From Apodemus sylvaticus (taxonomy: Eukaryota; Chordata; Mammalia; Rodentia; Muridae), in contig NC_067481.1 of the NCBI RefSeq assembly GCF_947179515.1, positions 47,003,900 through 47,067,899 of the forward strand: DNA of 64,000 bases. The letters run 5' to 3'. A program made the position numbers and the translations under genes. This document shows positions 55,493-64,000 of this stretch, piece by piece (position 1 is the first letter of the stretch; every line of letters begins with the position of its first letter). The notes beneath the pieces were generated by a model, which saw only the letters and a list, made by a program, of their open reading frames with translations, did no database searches and had not been told where the DNA came from.

Positions 55493-55840
55493 CAAGTACT
55501 CCGGGAGAAAGACCCTCCTCAGAGCAGAGTGGCCACTCAGGAAGCAACCCCGTCTCCCCTTCAAGGCTGGTGCTTTTGTTGTGTTTTGTTTTTGAACTCT
55601 TTTAAGAATCTTCCTCCCCTAATTTAGGGTTGATCCCTTTGAAGAAAGTCAAGGTGGTGGCTGATAGTTGCTTATGTAAATGTGACCTGATCTGGCCTTG
55701 AATTACTGGGCCAGTCCATCAGAAAGGGGCCTTTATCATGGGAGGAAAAAAGACTTCCACAAGGATGGCAATGTCTAAGATGGCGAACTTCTTCCTCACC
55801 CTCCTTCACTGAGACAAAGCAGCTTAAAACAACGGCCTAG
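55493..55840. other. Intergenic sequence without clear repeats
   Basis: No gene supported. Confidence 0.5.
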
Positions 55841-55844
55841 TGGG

Positions 55845-55935
55845 CTTTTCCTCCCATGCCTTGGCTCTCTGGAGCACTATAGGCCTGGCTAGCCTTGAAC
55901 TCACAGAGATCCACTTGCCTATGCCCAGCTTTTAT
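55845..55935 (-). mobile_element. B1 SINE fragment
   Basis: TAGGCCTGGCTAGCCTTGAA and CACAGAGATCCACTTGCC. Confidence 0.7.
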
Positions 55936-56074
55936 AGAGGGCTTTTAAGGCCTAGAGAGAGCTCCTTGTTACCCAAACTACTTTTATCTCTTTAGAAAAG
56001 AACAGAAAAGAAATAAAAGAAAGAAAGGAAAAAAGAAAAGAAAACACAAAAAAAGAACAAGACAAGACAAGACA

Positions 56075-56242
56075 GTCTGGAATAGTGGCACACTTCTTTA
56101 ATCCCAGCACTCTGGAAGAGGAATCAGGTAGGAAGAACTCTGGGAGTTCAAGCCAGCCTGATCTACAATGTGAGTACCAAGACAGCCAGTAGAACTACAG
56201 AGTGAGACCCTGCCTCAAAAACAAAACAAAACAATAACCCAC
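56075..56242 (+). mobile_element. B1 SINE, diverged
   Basis: GTCTGGAATAGTGGCACACT, TTTAATCCCAGCACTCTGGA and AGAGTGAGACCCTGCCTC. Confidence 0.85.
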
Positions 56243-56254
56243 AAGTTTTTACCT

Positions 56255-56467
56255 TATTTTATTTTATGTTTATGAATGTTCTTCATACATGTGTATAGGG
56301 AAAATAGTTCATGTTTGGTGCCCATGGAAGTCAGAAGAGGGTGTTGAATCCCTTGAAACTGGAATTATAGACAGTTGTGAGCTGTTGCCATGAGTGCTGG
56401 GAATCAAACCTGGGTCCTTTGGAAGAGCAGCCAGCACTCTTAAGCACAGAGCCATCTCTCTGGTCCC
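56255..56467 (-). mobile_element. B3 SINE
   Basis: AGTGCTGGGAATCAAACCTG, AAGAGCAGCCAGCACTCTTA and GAGCCATCTCTCTGGTCCCC, complement of the SINE head. Confidence 0.88.
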
Positions 56468-57345
56468 CAAGGACTGCCCTGAGTCTCCATTGATCTTTGC
56501 TAACAGTGCGTCTCTGAATACTGTCTCAACTCAGGAGGACAAACGAATTCTCTCAGCGGTGTTAGGAGGGTTAAGACCATGCTGGTGCCCAGTATAAAAA
56601 CAGTGTTAGCCTCACCCTACTTGACTGAGGGTCCACAGTAAGAAGAGCTGCCACCAGGGTGGTGTCACCACAACACGGGTGAACAGGCATTTGCATGAGC
56701 ACCATCATTAGAGCTACTGAGACAAACAGCAAACATAAAACCTATAACAACCAGGCCACAGCCATCTGGAAACTGAGTCATGATATCTTCTTATACAGAC
56801 ATTTAGATCCCGACCCACCCACCCCCCAGGACTCATGGCATCTCACACGAACAGCCAGTCTCAAGAAGAATGGAGCTCACTGTGAAATTCACCTCTTGGC
56901 AAGACAGCGAGAGGGCAGCCTGTCCCCCCCACCCCCAGATACCAGGGAAATCTCCTGATGGGCCTACTCGTCTGATGCCTTTACCTGACCTCATGGGGCA
57001 GGTCTCTAAACTGCTGCTCTACACCTACCTATCCAGGCAGCTCTCCAGCCCCACAACAAACAACAAATTCACCCCTTCCCACCTACCACTTCCCTTTAGA
57101 TAAATATCACATGATCCAGGAAGCCTGTCCTTTTTCCTTTATGTCTCTAGGGTCCAGTATAAGGCCTGTCACACAGTAAGTCTTTAGTACAAGTTTGTGA
57201 TGGGAGAGAAGAGAAAGGGGTCCCTCAAGGAAACCACACTGCCTCCCCCTTCTAGGCAGAGCATAGGACTCTGTCCTGCTCTGAGACAGGACACCCCACC
57301 CCCATCCTCATGGTATCTGCAATGTATCTGCCTCTTCCAGGGACA
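56468..57345. other. Unique sequence downstream of Trarg1
   Basis: No repeats or supported genes. It lies 3' of the predicted Trarg1 end. Confidence 0.5.
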
Positions 57346-57510
57346 AATGGAGGATTTCCGCATGGTTCTTCTCTTTGCCAGTGGGTATCCAGGGCCTGTG
57401 CTGACTGACAGGTTCTCCTTGGGGAGAACTGGGGTCACTGGTGGATGCTCAGTTCAAAGCATGCAAACAGTCTGTTTATTCCCCCTCGAGAAAAATAGAA
57501 AAGACAGCGG
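57346..57510. repeat. 165-bp duplication, distal copy
   Basis: From AATGGAGGATTTCCGCATGG to AAAAATAGAAAAGACAGCGG. It is about 90% identical to 59537-59702 in the same orientation, with one small indel region (GGGGAGAACT versus GGGCTCTGGCT). Confidence 0.95.
57475..57480 (-). terminator. Trarg1: AATAAA (minus strand) in the distal duplicate
   Basis: TTTATT on the + strand inside the duplicated 165-bp block. It may be a leftover of the duplication rather than a used signal. Confidence 0.35.
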
Positions 57511-57541
57511 AGTACACACACAGGGAACATATATGCTCAGC

Positions 57542-57547
57542 TTTATT
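57542..57547 (-). terminator. Trarg1: Poly(A) signal AATAAA, distal Trarg1 candidate
   Basis: On the - strand AATAAAGCTGAGCATATATG is followed at the right distance by TGTTCCCTGTGTGTGTAC, a strong G/T-rich element. This is the best poly(A) site in the region. Confidence 0.6.
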
Positions 57548-57956
57548 TCTTTCCATGCCAAGAAATACAGAGTCACTAGTGTGTGTGGCAGGGAGGAGGC
57601 GGTTCTTGCTGTTCACCAGGATGTCCAAAGAGAGACTGAGCCGCTCCGCTCAGTCACTGTGCTCATAGAGCTGGCCGCTGAACTGAGCCAGAGCTGGGAC
57701 CACAGGGCCCCGTCCCTCCTAGTGTCAGTGGGAACTGGGGGCCCAGAGAACTCTTGCTCACTCTCCTCCAATCCTAATGTCTCTCTCCTCCTGCCCTGGG
57801 CTCCCCTCTGCCCAGGGGATATCTCTGGAACCTCTAGGCTGTGTCCCTGGAACCACAGGAAGGTTCCCAGGTTGTTCTTGCCTGGATGGAAGAATGTTCT
57901 AGCTAAGCCATTCCCTAATGTAGAGACTCCGCTTGTGCCAGGCTTAAGTGTGAATC

Positions 57957-57999
57957 AGTGTGTGAGTGTGTGTGTGTGAGTGTGTGTGTGTGTGTGTGT
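57957..57999. repeat. (TG)n microsatellite
   Basis: TG/AG-TG dinucleotides for about 42 bp. Confidence 0.95.
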
Positions 58000-59536
58000 A
58001 GGGTGTGACTGGCAGGCCTCGTGTACAGCTAGCTGTGACTAGGAGATGAGAAGGGATGACTAGGGATGACCTGGACTCCAGTGATGAGGAAGCCATCATG
58101 ACTCCCTAGACAGTATCTGGCCTGGGAGGGCCTTTAGGAAGCTACCCACTCAGGATCAGGAGTCTGTGATAAGCTGTCCTTTAGAAAGCACAGCTCACCT
58201 GTCCCAACCTCTCAAGTCGCCCACATATTCTGGGGTCACATGCTTACTTCCCACAGAAAATGAGGACATCCCTAGTTTGGTTTCAAAGATCCCATAAAGG
58301 GCGTGCAGCCAGTTCCTGCTTTAGGAACATAAGTCCAAGTTTACTTCCTCAATGGGGGCCTGACTTAGGGGCACCAAGCCCTGAGAGACACTCCCAACCC
58401 TTCAGCCCTCCCAGCAGCTGCTCTGACTTTATCTGGAAACCCCAGAGTCTCTCCCAGCAACCCATGCTCTGGGCTAGCTATGCCTTGCCCAGCGTCTCTG
58501 AGATTGTAGGAAGCCCAAGGGAAGAGGGCTCAGGATCCTAGTTTTCCTAAAAGGAAGTGAATTTCCAACTCCCAACCAGTGTAGGTGTGGTACTGGACCT
58601 GTTTCCCTGTTGAAGCCAATAATAACCCTGGCTACTGGGCAGAGGAAGCCCCCCTCTGCCGGGTCTGAGCTGAAGGTGGTGATGGTAGTGGTGGTGGTGG
58701 TGGAGTATGACATTGGGTAGATGGGCTCAGAGCAGGCAAGGCCAGAGGGTGAAGCCCCCATGGGTACAGCCTGCACCAACCCCCCCCCAAAAAAAAACTG
58801 GATAAAGAGAGATGCAATGAGCATGAAGCTGTTTGGCAGAGGATTTTGTTTTTGTTTTTGTTTTTGTTTTAGCTTCCTTCCCATCTTCTGCTCCGTCCTA
58901 AGACAAGAGGCTATGGCTACTGGGCCTTTGCTTCCTGTCCTGGTCCCACTCCCCAGACTGCCCTTTGAGCTGAACCTTTCCTGCTAGACTCCTTGAGCTC
59001 CACATCAAGAAATAACAAACCTTACTAAGAATTCTCTCGCCCTCTCCCTTAGAAGCTGCAGTGACTCCCCAGGGCCTACAAATAAACAGGAGAGTCCAGT
59101 AGGAGTCTCAAAGCTACCTCTAGGGAAAGCCTTTGTTGCTGCGGATGGCCAGGGATGTAAGACCAGGCACAGAACATCCGTAGAGCTCGGCTAACAGTCT
59201 GAAGCCAGGATTCAGCTCTTCTGTGTGGGTTCCCCTGAATCCCCTGTATAGGTCTCCTGGGTTACTCACGTGGGTTACCAAGGTGGGATCTCAGACCTCC
59301 AAAGAGTCAGCGGCAAGAGAGAGAAAACAAACCCTGCCCCTCCCCATGGCTGACCTGAGACAGGCCAAGTTCTAGGGCTTCCAGGTTGGTGCCCACAGAC
59401 TACAGCACAGGTGGAAATCAAGAGGCAGATCTGTGGTTCTGGGAGATAGTCTGGATCCAGAGTCCTTGGTAGAGAAGCCTCAGCGTGATGTTCAGCAAGA
59501 GCACCAGGTCTGTGATGCTATCCCTAGCCAGTCATC

Positions 59537-59702
59537 AATGGAGGATTTCCGCATAGTTCTTCTCTTTGCCAGTGGGTATCCAGGGCCTGTGCTGAGTGAC
59601 AGGTTCTCCTTGGGCTCTGGCTGGGGTCACTGGTGGATGTTCAGTACAAAGCATGCAAACAGTCTGTTTATTCCCCCTCGAGAAAAATAGAAAAGACAGC
59701 GG
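59537..59702. repeat. 165-bp duplication, proximal copy
   Basis: Partner of 57346-57510. It lies inside the predicted Trarg1 3' UTR and also contains AATAAA on the - strand. Confidence 0.95.
59667..59672 (-). terminator. Trarg1: AATAAA (minus strand), proximal Trarg1 candidate
   Basis: The - strand reads GGAATAAACAGACTGTTTGC, with T/G-rich GCATGCTTTGTAC downstream. It lies about 410 nt after the stop codon. Confidence 0.45.
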
Positions 59703-60079
59703 CCAGGAGGCGCTCACGTTCATAGACACCCAGGGCTTCTTTCTTGGCCGCAGGCTGGTTTTCTTCCCGTTCTGGCAGTTTACTCTACGTAAGTCCCAGG
59801 AATTGTGGGAAGAGAACAAGCCCGAGAACTGAGGTCAAAAGGCGAGAGACATGACTATGAGATTGAGTCCACGGCCAACTTCATTCCAGACTTTCCTTCC
59901 CATCTGCCGTAGGCTGACAATGGAGTGATGTGGAGATTTCCCTCCAAGTTTGTGCTTTTGGAGCTTGGGGACAGGTGGGCACTCAGCAGCCACCATCCTG
60001 TCCTTTGTAATGTGTGGGGACATGTGTTTGGACTCTCCAGCTGGCCGGCATCTGCCTCCGCTAGAAACAGCTCCCGCGG

Positions 60080-60090
60080 TTACTTGGAAA
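60080..60090 (-). CDS. Trarg1: TRARG1 last coding exon, 11-nt coding tail and stop
   Basis: On the - strand the acceptor TTTCTTTACAG is followed by TTTCCAAGTAA. Joined to the single base left by the preceding exon, it gives Val-Ser-Lys-stop. The family protein also ends a few residues after the same NFT motif. The rest of the exon is 3' UTR. The exon was chosen because it has a good pyrimidine tract, gives an immediate stop in the right phase and matches the expected protein end. Because the coding part is so short the call depends on the neighbouring exon. Confidence 0.85.
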
Positions 60091-60324
60091 CTGTAAAGAA
60101 AAGAAAGGTTATAGTGAAACTGCGCTGAGAACACTGGGTCTTCGGGGCCTGATTTAAAGAGCCCTGAGCCCCTGCTGAAGTCCAGGGTCAGGGTCTGCTT
60201 TGTTTGGGGCTCGAACTCCAGCCAATGGGAAGACTGCGGTCTTGCTGATTGGGTAGAGGGTGATCATGTGACACCAAGTGGATCAACTAAAATCAATTCC
60301 ACGACTTTTTTAGAGGCGTTTGTT

Positions 60325-60525
60325 TTAAAAGACCAGCTTCTGCCTCCCAAATACTGAAATTAAAGACGTGAGCCACCACAGCCAGCCTAGAGGTGATTGA
60401 TTTTCTTTCAGGCAGAGTCTCACGTGGCCTATGGCTGTCTCTAAACCCACTGGCCTTGATCTTCTGGCCTTCAGCATCCACGTCCCAAGTGGTAGGATGA
60501 CAAACACATGCCACAATGCCCGTAC
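60325..60525 (-). mobile_element. Two adjacent B1 fragments in the Trarg1 intron
   Basis: GCTTCTGCCTCCCAAATACT and ATTAAAGACGTGAGCCACCA, then CAGGCAGAGTCTCACGTGGC and CACATGCCACAATGCCCG. Confidence 0.65.
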
Positions 60526-61520
60526 ACCACTCCTTAAAAATTTACTGCTTAACTGATTTGCATGCTTGCCTCTCCTAAGACACCGTTATCCCTGGTGGTT
60601 GTCACCAGGAGAGACGCTGCCTAGGAAGGAAGCCAATGCACCGAAGACAGAGCAAGCACGCGACAGAGTCCTGCCGCTCCCTTCCAAGTACCTAGATACA
60701 GCTTCGCACCAAACCAGCGCATTCCATCCTGAAGTTTCGCTTATGAAAGCTACAAATTTCCTTTGCCAAGCTGAATTCAGAAGTTGTCCAGGCAACAGTG
60801 AGAAGCAGCAAACCAAGTAACCCGGGACATGGTAAGTGACAGAGATACAGTGCCTCAGGCTGCTGCCTCCAGCCGCTCACAGGCTGCTCACACCCATCAG
60901 ACCCCACGCTGACGGAGAAAGCTTACGGAATGTGAAACTTCGTTTCCACAGAAATTGAGTGGAGGATCTGAACTCTGAGTCCAGGCAAGCTGACCAAAAC
61001 CCTGTACACATGCTTCTCCTGAGTAGTCAAGACTGCCTGTGACCTCAGGCCCTGAGCACTTCCTGTTCTAGGCCAGCGCGTCCCTCACTGGTACATGAAT
61101 TGGAAATCTATTGGAATGCGGATTCTGGGCTGGGAGTTCACACTGTAGGAAGTTGCTTCTCTCGCATGAATGAGGCCTGGAGTCCCAACTTAAGCACCAC
61201 CAAAGAAAGAGGGAGACGAGAAGACAGATTTCCCGTCAGTGGGTTCAGGGTGGGGTCTGAGAGTCTAAAATAGCCCCAGGCGATACCTTGCAGAGGGACT
61301 ATGGAACACATTTTGAATAACAGCAAGATCTTTAGGGGTGAGGCTTGGATTGATCTCTGAAATAAACAGAAATGTCCAGTGCAGCCCATGCTTCCTGCTT
61401 TCCTCCTAATAGCTGCTCGCTTCTGGTCTAACCCTGACTATGTGGCAAGGAGCCTATTCACCAGTATCCAGAGCCATCTCTTCCATTATCCAGAGTGATG
61501 TCACAAAAGCCCTCCACGAT

Positions 61521-61688
61521 GGAGGCTTCGTCTCTGTACTTCATACTTGAAAATGCAAGGTTCAGCCAAATGGGGCACTGGCCCGGGTCCCAGGCCATCA
61601 AAGTTGAGACTGGAATTTGTGGCCTCTGATTCCTAGGCTGGTGCCCATTCTACACTCTTATCGATCCACAAGTCCGGGCATCAGATGA
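61521..61688. repeat. Repeat pair flanking the Trarg1 membrane exon, copy 1
   Basis: Shares order and wording with 62672-62836: GGAGGCTTCGTCTC / GGAGGCTTCCTCTC, AAGGTTCAGCCA, GTCCCAGGCCATCA and GTCCGGGCA / GTCCAGGCA. Part resembles a MIR SINE. Confidence 0.8.
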
Positions 61689-61773
61689 GTCAGAAAACCC
61701 ATCCTCACCTAAACGGTCCTGACTGGAGGGAAAGGCTACAGCTACACCCTCATTGCTCTGCTCCGTGCCTCAC

Positions 61774-61906
61774 CTGTGAAGTTGACAGTGACAGCCACAA
61801 TGATGATGACGATGCCCAGGATGATGAAGGTGATGCTGAGTAGCCGCGCCAGGCGGCCCAGCCTCCGCGCCCCATCCAGGTCCCCCTGCTGCACACTACT
61901 TCGAGA
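61774..61906 (-). CDS. Trarg1: TRARG1 (TUSC5), CD225/dispanin exon with C-terminal membrane segment
   Basis: A 133-nt exon on the - strand between the acceptor CTCTCTCTGCAG and the donor ACAG|GTGAGG. It encodes 44 residues: SRSSVQQGDLDGARRLGR, LARLLSI, a hydrophobic run of about 20 residues (ITFIILGIVIIIVAVTV) and NFT. The GD-DGARRLGRLARLLS loop followed by a membrane helix is the hallmark of CD225/dispanin proteins, and the wording matches trafficking regulator of GLUT4 1. That protein is found in fat and muscle in insulin-responsive GLUT4 vesicles. The first membrane segment and the N-terminal half are in an upstream exon beyond 64000. The 144-codon ORF overlapping it is in a different frame and is a shadow. 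Confidence 0.95.
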
Positions 61907-62671
61907 CTGCAGAGAGAGGGCAGAGAGACTTCAGGAAGCTTGTCCGTTGGTCCCATGGACATGGAAGCTATGCAGTGCCCTGGTGAACGTCCCCGCCACC
62001 CACAGTCTAGCAGGCTCCTCGGGGACACATGGCCTGTGCTCGGAGAGGAGACCCTGTCCAAGGGGACTGCTGGGCAAAGGACCAAGTAATGCCAGGTACT
62101 TCCTCTCAGGTTAGTGACAGGGCAGTCACTCTCTCTGCTCACAGTATGCCTGATCCCCTTCTTCTGTGACCTCCTCCTGGCCACACAACCAGTGGCCTCT
62201 CTCTAGTTCTTCCCACGACTGTGACCTTGTTCAACACAGCCCACCTTTGATCCCACAAGGAAAGCGAGGCTGGGGTGGGTCAGCTCCCATGAGTGGCTCA
62301 CTTCTCCGTGGGCTTCCCTCCTCTGAGACCCAGTCATCGAGTGAAAGCAGGTGGATGGGGGTGGATGCGGCTGATGCAGGTGGAGTGGCGAACAGTGAAG
62401 ACTGTAAGTCAGGGCATCACCTGGGAAAGCCCAGGCCACCTTAGTGGGAGATGTATCCAAACATTTACAAGGGTGACCCTTGGCTCCCAAGGAGAACCCT
62501 TGCGCTCCTCCTAGTACAGCCCAAGGCTATGTGACAGCCAGGGCTGGCTCCATGTCTTCAGAGTCCTTACCTTAGAGTCCCTCTGACCCTCTTGGGCTCC
62601 ATGCACTTGCCCAGAACTCTAGGCCACCCAGGCACAGAGGGGTGTGACTGCTTTCAGGCCACAGACAAGCT

Positions 62672-62836
62672 GGAGGCTTCCTCTCAGTACTTTAGATTTG
62701 AAGACACAAGGTTCAGCCAGACAGGACACTGGCCCAGGTCCCAGGCCATCAGAGCTGAGACTGGACTCATGGCCTCCACTCTCGGTCCCTTTCCACTTTC
62801 CTTTCTATTGATCCATCAAGTCCAGGCACGAAGTGA
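62672..62836. repeat. Repeat pair flanking the Trarg1 membrane exon, copy 2
   Basis: See 61521-61688; same orientation, about 1.15 kb away, roughly 80% alike by eye. Confidence 0.8.
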
Positions 62837-62847
62837 ATTTGTTTTGG

Positions 62848-62934
62848 AGATTTGTGGTGCTCAGGATAAAACCCAGGGCTCTGCCTGTGCTCAGCAAGCA
62901 CTTTTACTAGTGAGCTTTGCCATCAGCCCTTAAA
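62848..62934 (-). mobile_element. ID SINE
   Basis: TGTGGTGCTCAGGATAAAAC and GCTCAGCAAGCACTTTTACT. Confidence 0.7.
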
Positions 62935-62941
62935 AGGAATT

Positions 62942-63028
62942 TATACACACACACACACACTCACTCACACAGACATACACACACACTCATACTTACACAC
63001 TCACACACACACACACATACACACACAG
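62942..63028. repeat. (CA)n-rich microsatellite
   Basis: CA runs broken by TCA and GACATA. Confidence 0.95.
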
Positions 63029-63029
63029 C

Positions 63030-63148
63030 TTTGTACAGGGTCTTGCTAAATTACTTGGTCTGATCTTAAATTCATTCTATAACCCAGGCAGTGGTTGAAC
63101 TCTCAAGTAGTTGGGGTCCCAGGTCTGCACTGTCGGGTCAGGCCATAA
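63030..63148 (-). mobile_element. Diverged B1 SINE
   Basis: TACAGGGTCTTGCTAAATTA, ATAACCCAGGCAGTGGTTGA and CAAGTAGTTGGGGTCCCAGG. Confidence 0.55.
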
Positions 63149-63365
63149 CTCATAGAGGCTCCGGTTGTGTGCAATAGGGACATATAATCAAGTGCCTTGA
63201 TGGTGATGATGGTGGTGGTGGCGATGACAGTGACTAACTGAGCCCTTTACATTTTTACCAGACAGCTTGCTCAGGACGGCACCTAGAGATCTTACCTGTC
63301 TTCAGAATCATCCTAGCTGGCAGGTGCTGCCAGGGACATGGCCTCTTTTTTCTGATCATGATGTG

Positions 63366-63921
63366 GAACCCCACCCACCCCTGCACTCTCTCCCTGATGC
63401 AGGAACCCCTCACCTCTGCACTCTCTCCCTGATGCAGGAACCCCCCACCTCTGCACTCTCTCCCTGATGCAGGAACCCCCCACCCCTGCACTCTCTCCCT
63501 GATGCAGGAACCCCCCCACCCCTGCACTCTCTCCCTGATGCAGGAACCCCCCCCCACCCCTGCACTCTCTCCCTGATGCAGGAACCCCCCCACCCCTGCA
63601 CTCTCTCCCTGATGCAGGAACCCCCAACCCCTGCACTCTCTCCCTGATGCAGGAACTCCCCACCCCTGCATTCTCTCCCTGATGCAGGAACCCCCCACCT
63701 CTGCACTCTCTCCCTGATGCAGGACCCCCCCACCCCTGCACTCTCTCCCTGATGCAGGAACCCCCCACCCCTGCACTCTCTCCCTCATGCACCCCCCACC
63801 CCTGCATTCTCTCCCTGATGCAGGAACCCCCCACCCCTGCACTCTCTCCCTCATGCAGGAACCCCCCACCCCTGCACTCTCTCCCTCATGCAGGAACCCC
63901 CCACCCCTGCACTCTCACCTT
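63366..63921. repeat. 34-35-bp GC-rich minisatellite, about 15.5 copies
   Basis: Head-to-tail units of TGCACTCTCTCCCTGATGCA plus GGAACCCCCCACCCC. Unit length varies mainly in the C run (5-9 C). Copies 12, 14 and 15 carry CTCATGCA instead of CTGATGCA, and copy 12 lacks GGAA. The unit has no stop codon in - strand frames, which explains three overlapping long repetitive ORFs there. Confidence 0.97.
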
Positions 63922-64000
63922 GTCCTCCTTTTGCCTCTCAGATTCTAACCCATCCCTTGCCTGTATCCCATCCCGAGTGATGGCCACTACAGAGTGGCCC

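Larger units (their letters stand above)
57525..60079 (-). other. Trarg1: Trarg1 3' UTR, maximal extent
   Basis: Runs from the stop codon at 60080 to the poly(A) signal at 57547-57542. It contains no SINE, which fits a UTR. A shorter form ending near 59645 is possible. The + strand 260-codon ORF at 57197-57979 overlaps its end and is treated as chance. Confidence 0.5.
60091..61773 (-). other. Trarg1: Trarg1 last intron
   Basis: Besides the B1 fragments and one copy of a 165-bp repeat (61521-61688) it is unique. 60215-60280 has an inverted CCAAT pair and a CATGTG box, noted without a claim of function. Confidence 0.7.
61907..64000 (-). other. Trarg1: Trarg1 first intron, 3' part
   Basis: Contains the second flanking repeat, an ID, a CA tract, a B1 remnant and a minisatellite. 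Exon 1 (most of the protein) was not found and must lie beyond the window. Confidence 0.75.

Noticed and set aside
59831..59850. PPAR response element near Trarg1 (AGGTCAAAAGGCG)
   Set aside because: Second half-site is poor and it lies in the likely 3' UTR; too weak without binding data.
61750..62184. 144-codon - strand ORF over the Trarg1 exon
   Set aside because: In a different frame from the CD225 exon and running through intron sequence.
63255..63869. 204-codon repetitive - strand ORF and its two overlapping partners
   Set aside because: Translation of the 34-35-bp minisatellite, open in several frames because the unit lacks stops; it changes frame between units.

Overview
This is a mammalian, almost certainly mouse-like (Mus), genomic window. 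It is full of rodent-only SINEs (B1, B2, B3, B4/RSINE1-like, ID), L1 3' ends in antisense, a solo retroviral LTR, URR1 hAT-type DNA transposon fossils and long simple repeats. Several B1 copies carry the young Mus-type left arm, and tandem-rich rat-type ID copies are lacking. No bacterial-style operons, CRISPR arrays or tRNA/rRNA genes are present.

Bases 1 to about 30,190 hold the 3' part of Gosr1 on the + strand. It encodes GS28, a Golgi Qb-SNARE. Seven exons are readable (2265-2352, 2612-2719, 6681-6772, 9490-9564, 19273-19302, 22277-22359, 26601-26725). All join in frame and give the last 199 residues of a 250-residue protein: the linker, the SNARE motif with its central Gln and the C-terminal membrane anchor. 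The first 51 codons lie upstream of the window. A long, SINE-free 3' UTR follows, with three AATAAA signals (27147, 28450, 30167).

Bases 30.2-57.5 kb are intergenic. The stretch is dominated by nested transposons, two large polypyrimidine/polypurine tracts and microsatellites, broken by a few repeat-free islands (notably 46.54-47.48 kb) that could be regulatory.

Bases 57.5 kb to the end hold the 3' part of Trarg1 (Tusc5) on the - strand, convergent with Gosr1. The CD225/dispanin-type penultimate exon is at 61774-61906 and a tiny 11-nt coding tail at 60080-60090; exon 1 lies beyond the window. A 165-bp duplication includes poly(A) signals near the Trarg1 3' end, another 165-bp repeat pair flanks its membrane exon, and a GC-rich minisatellite of about 15.5 copies sits in the intron upstream of that exon.

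In human the two genes lie on different arms of chromosome 17 (GOSR1 17q11.2, TRARG1 17p13.3), so the gap between them contains a rodent/primate synteny breakpoint. No previously undescribed gene system was found; the best leads are structural (breakpoint, duplications, microexon, nested insertions, bistable palindrome).
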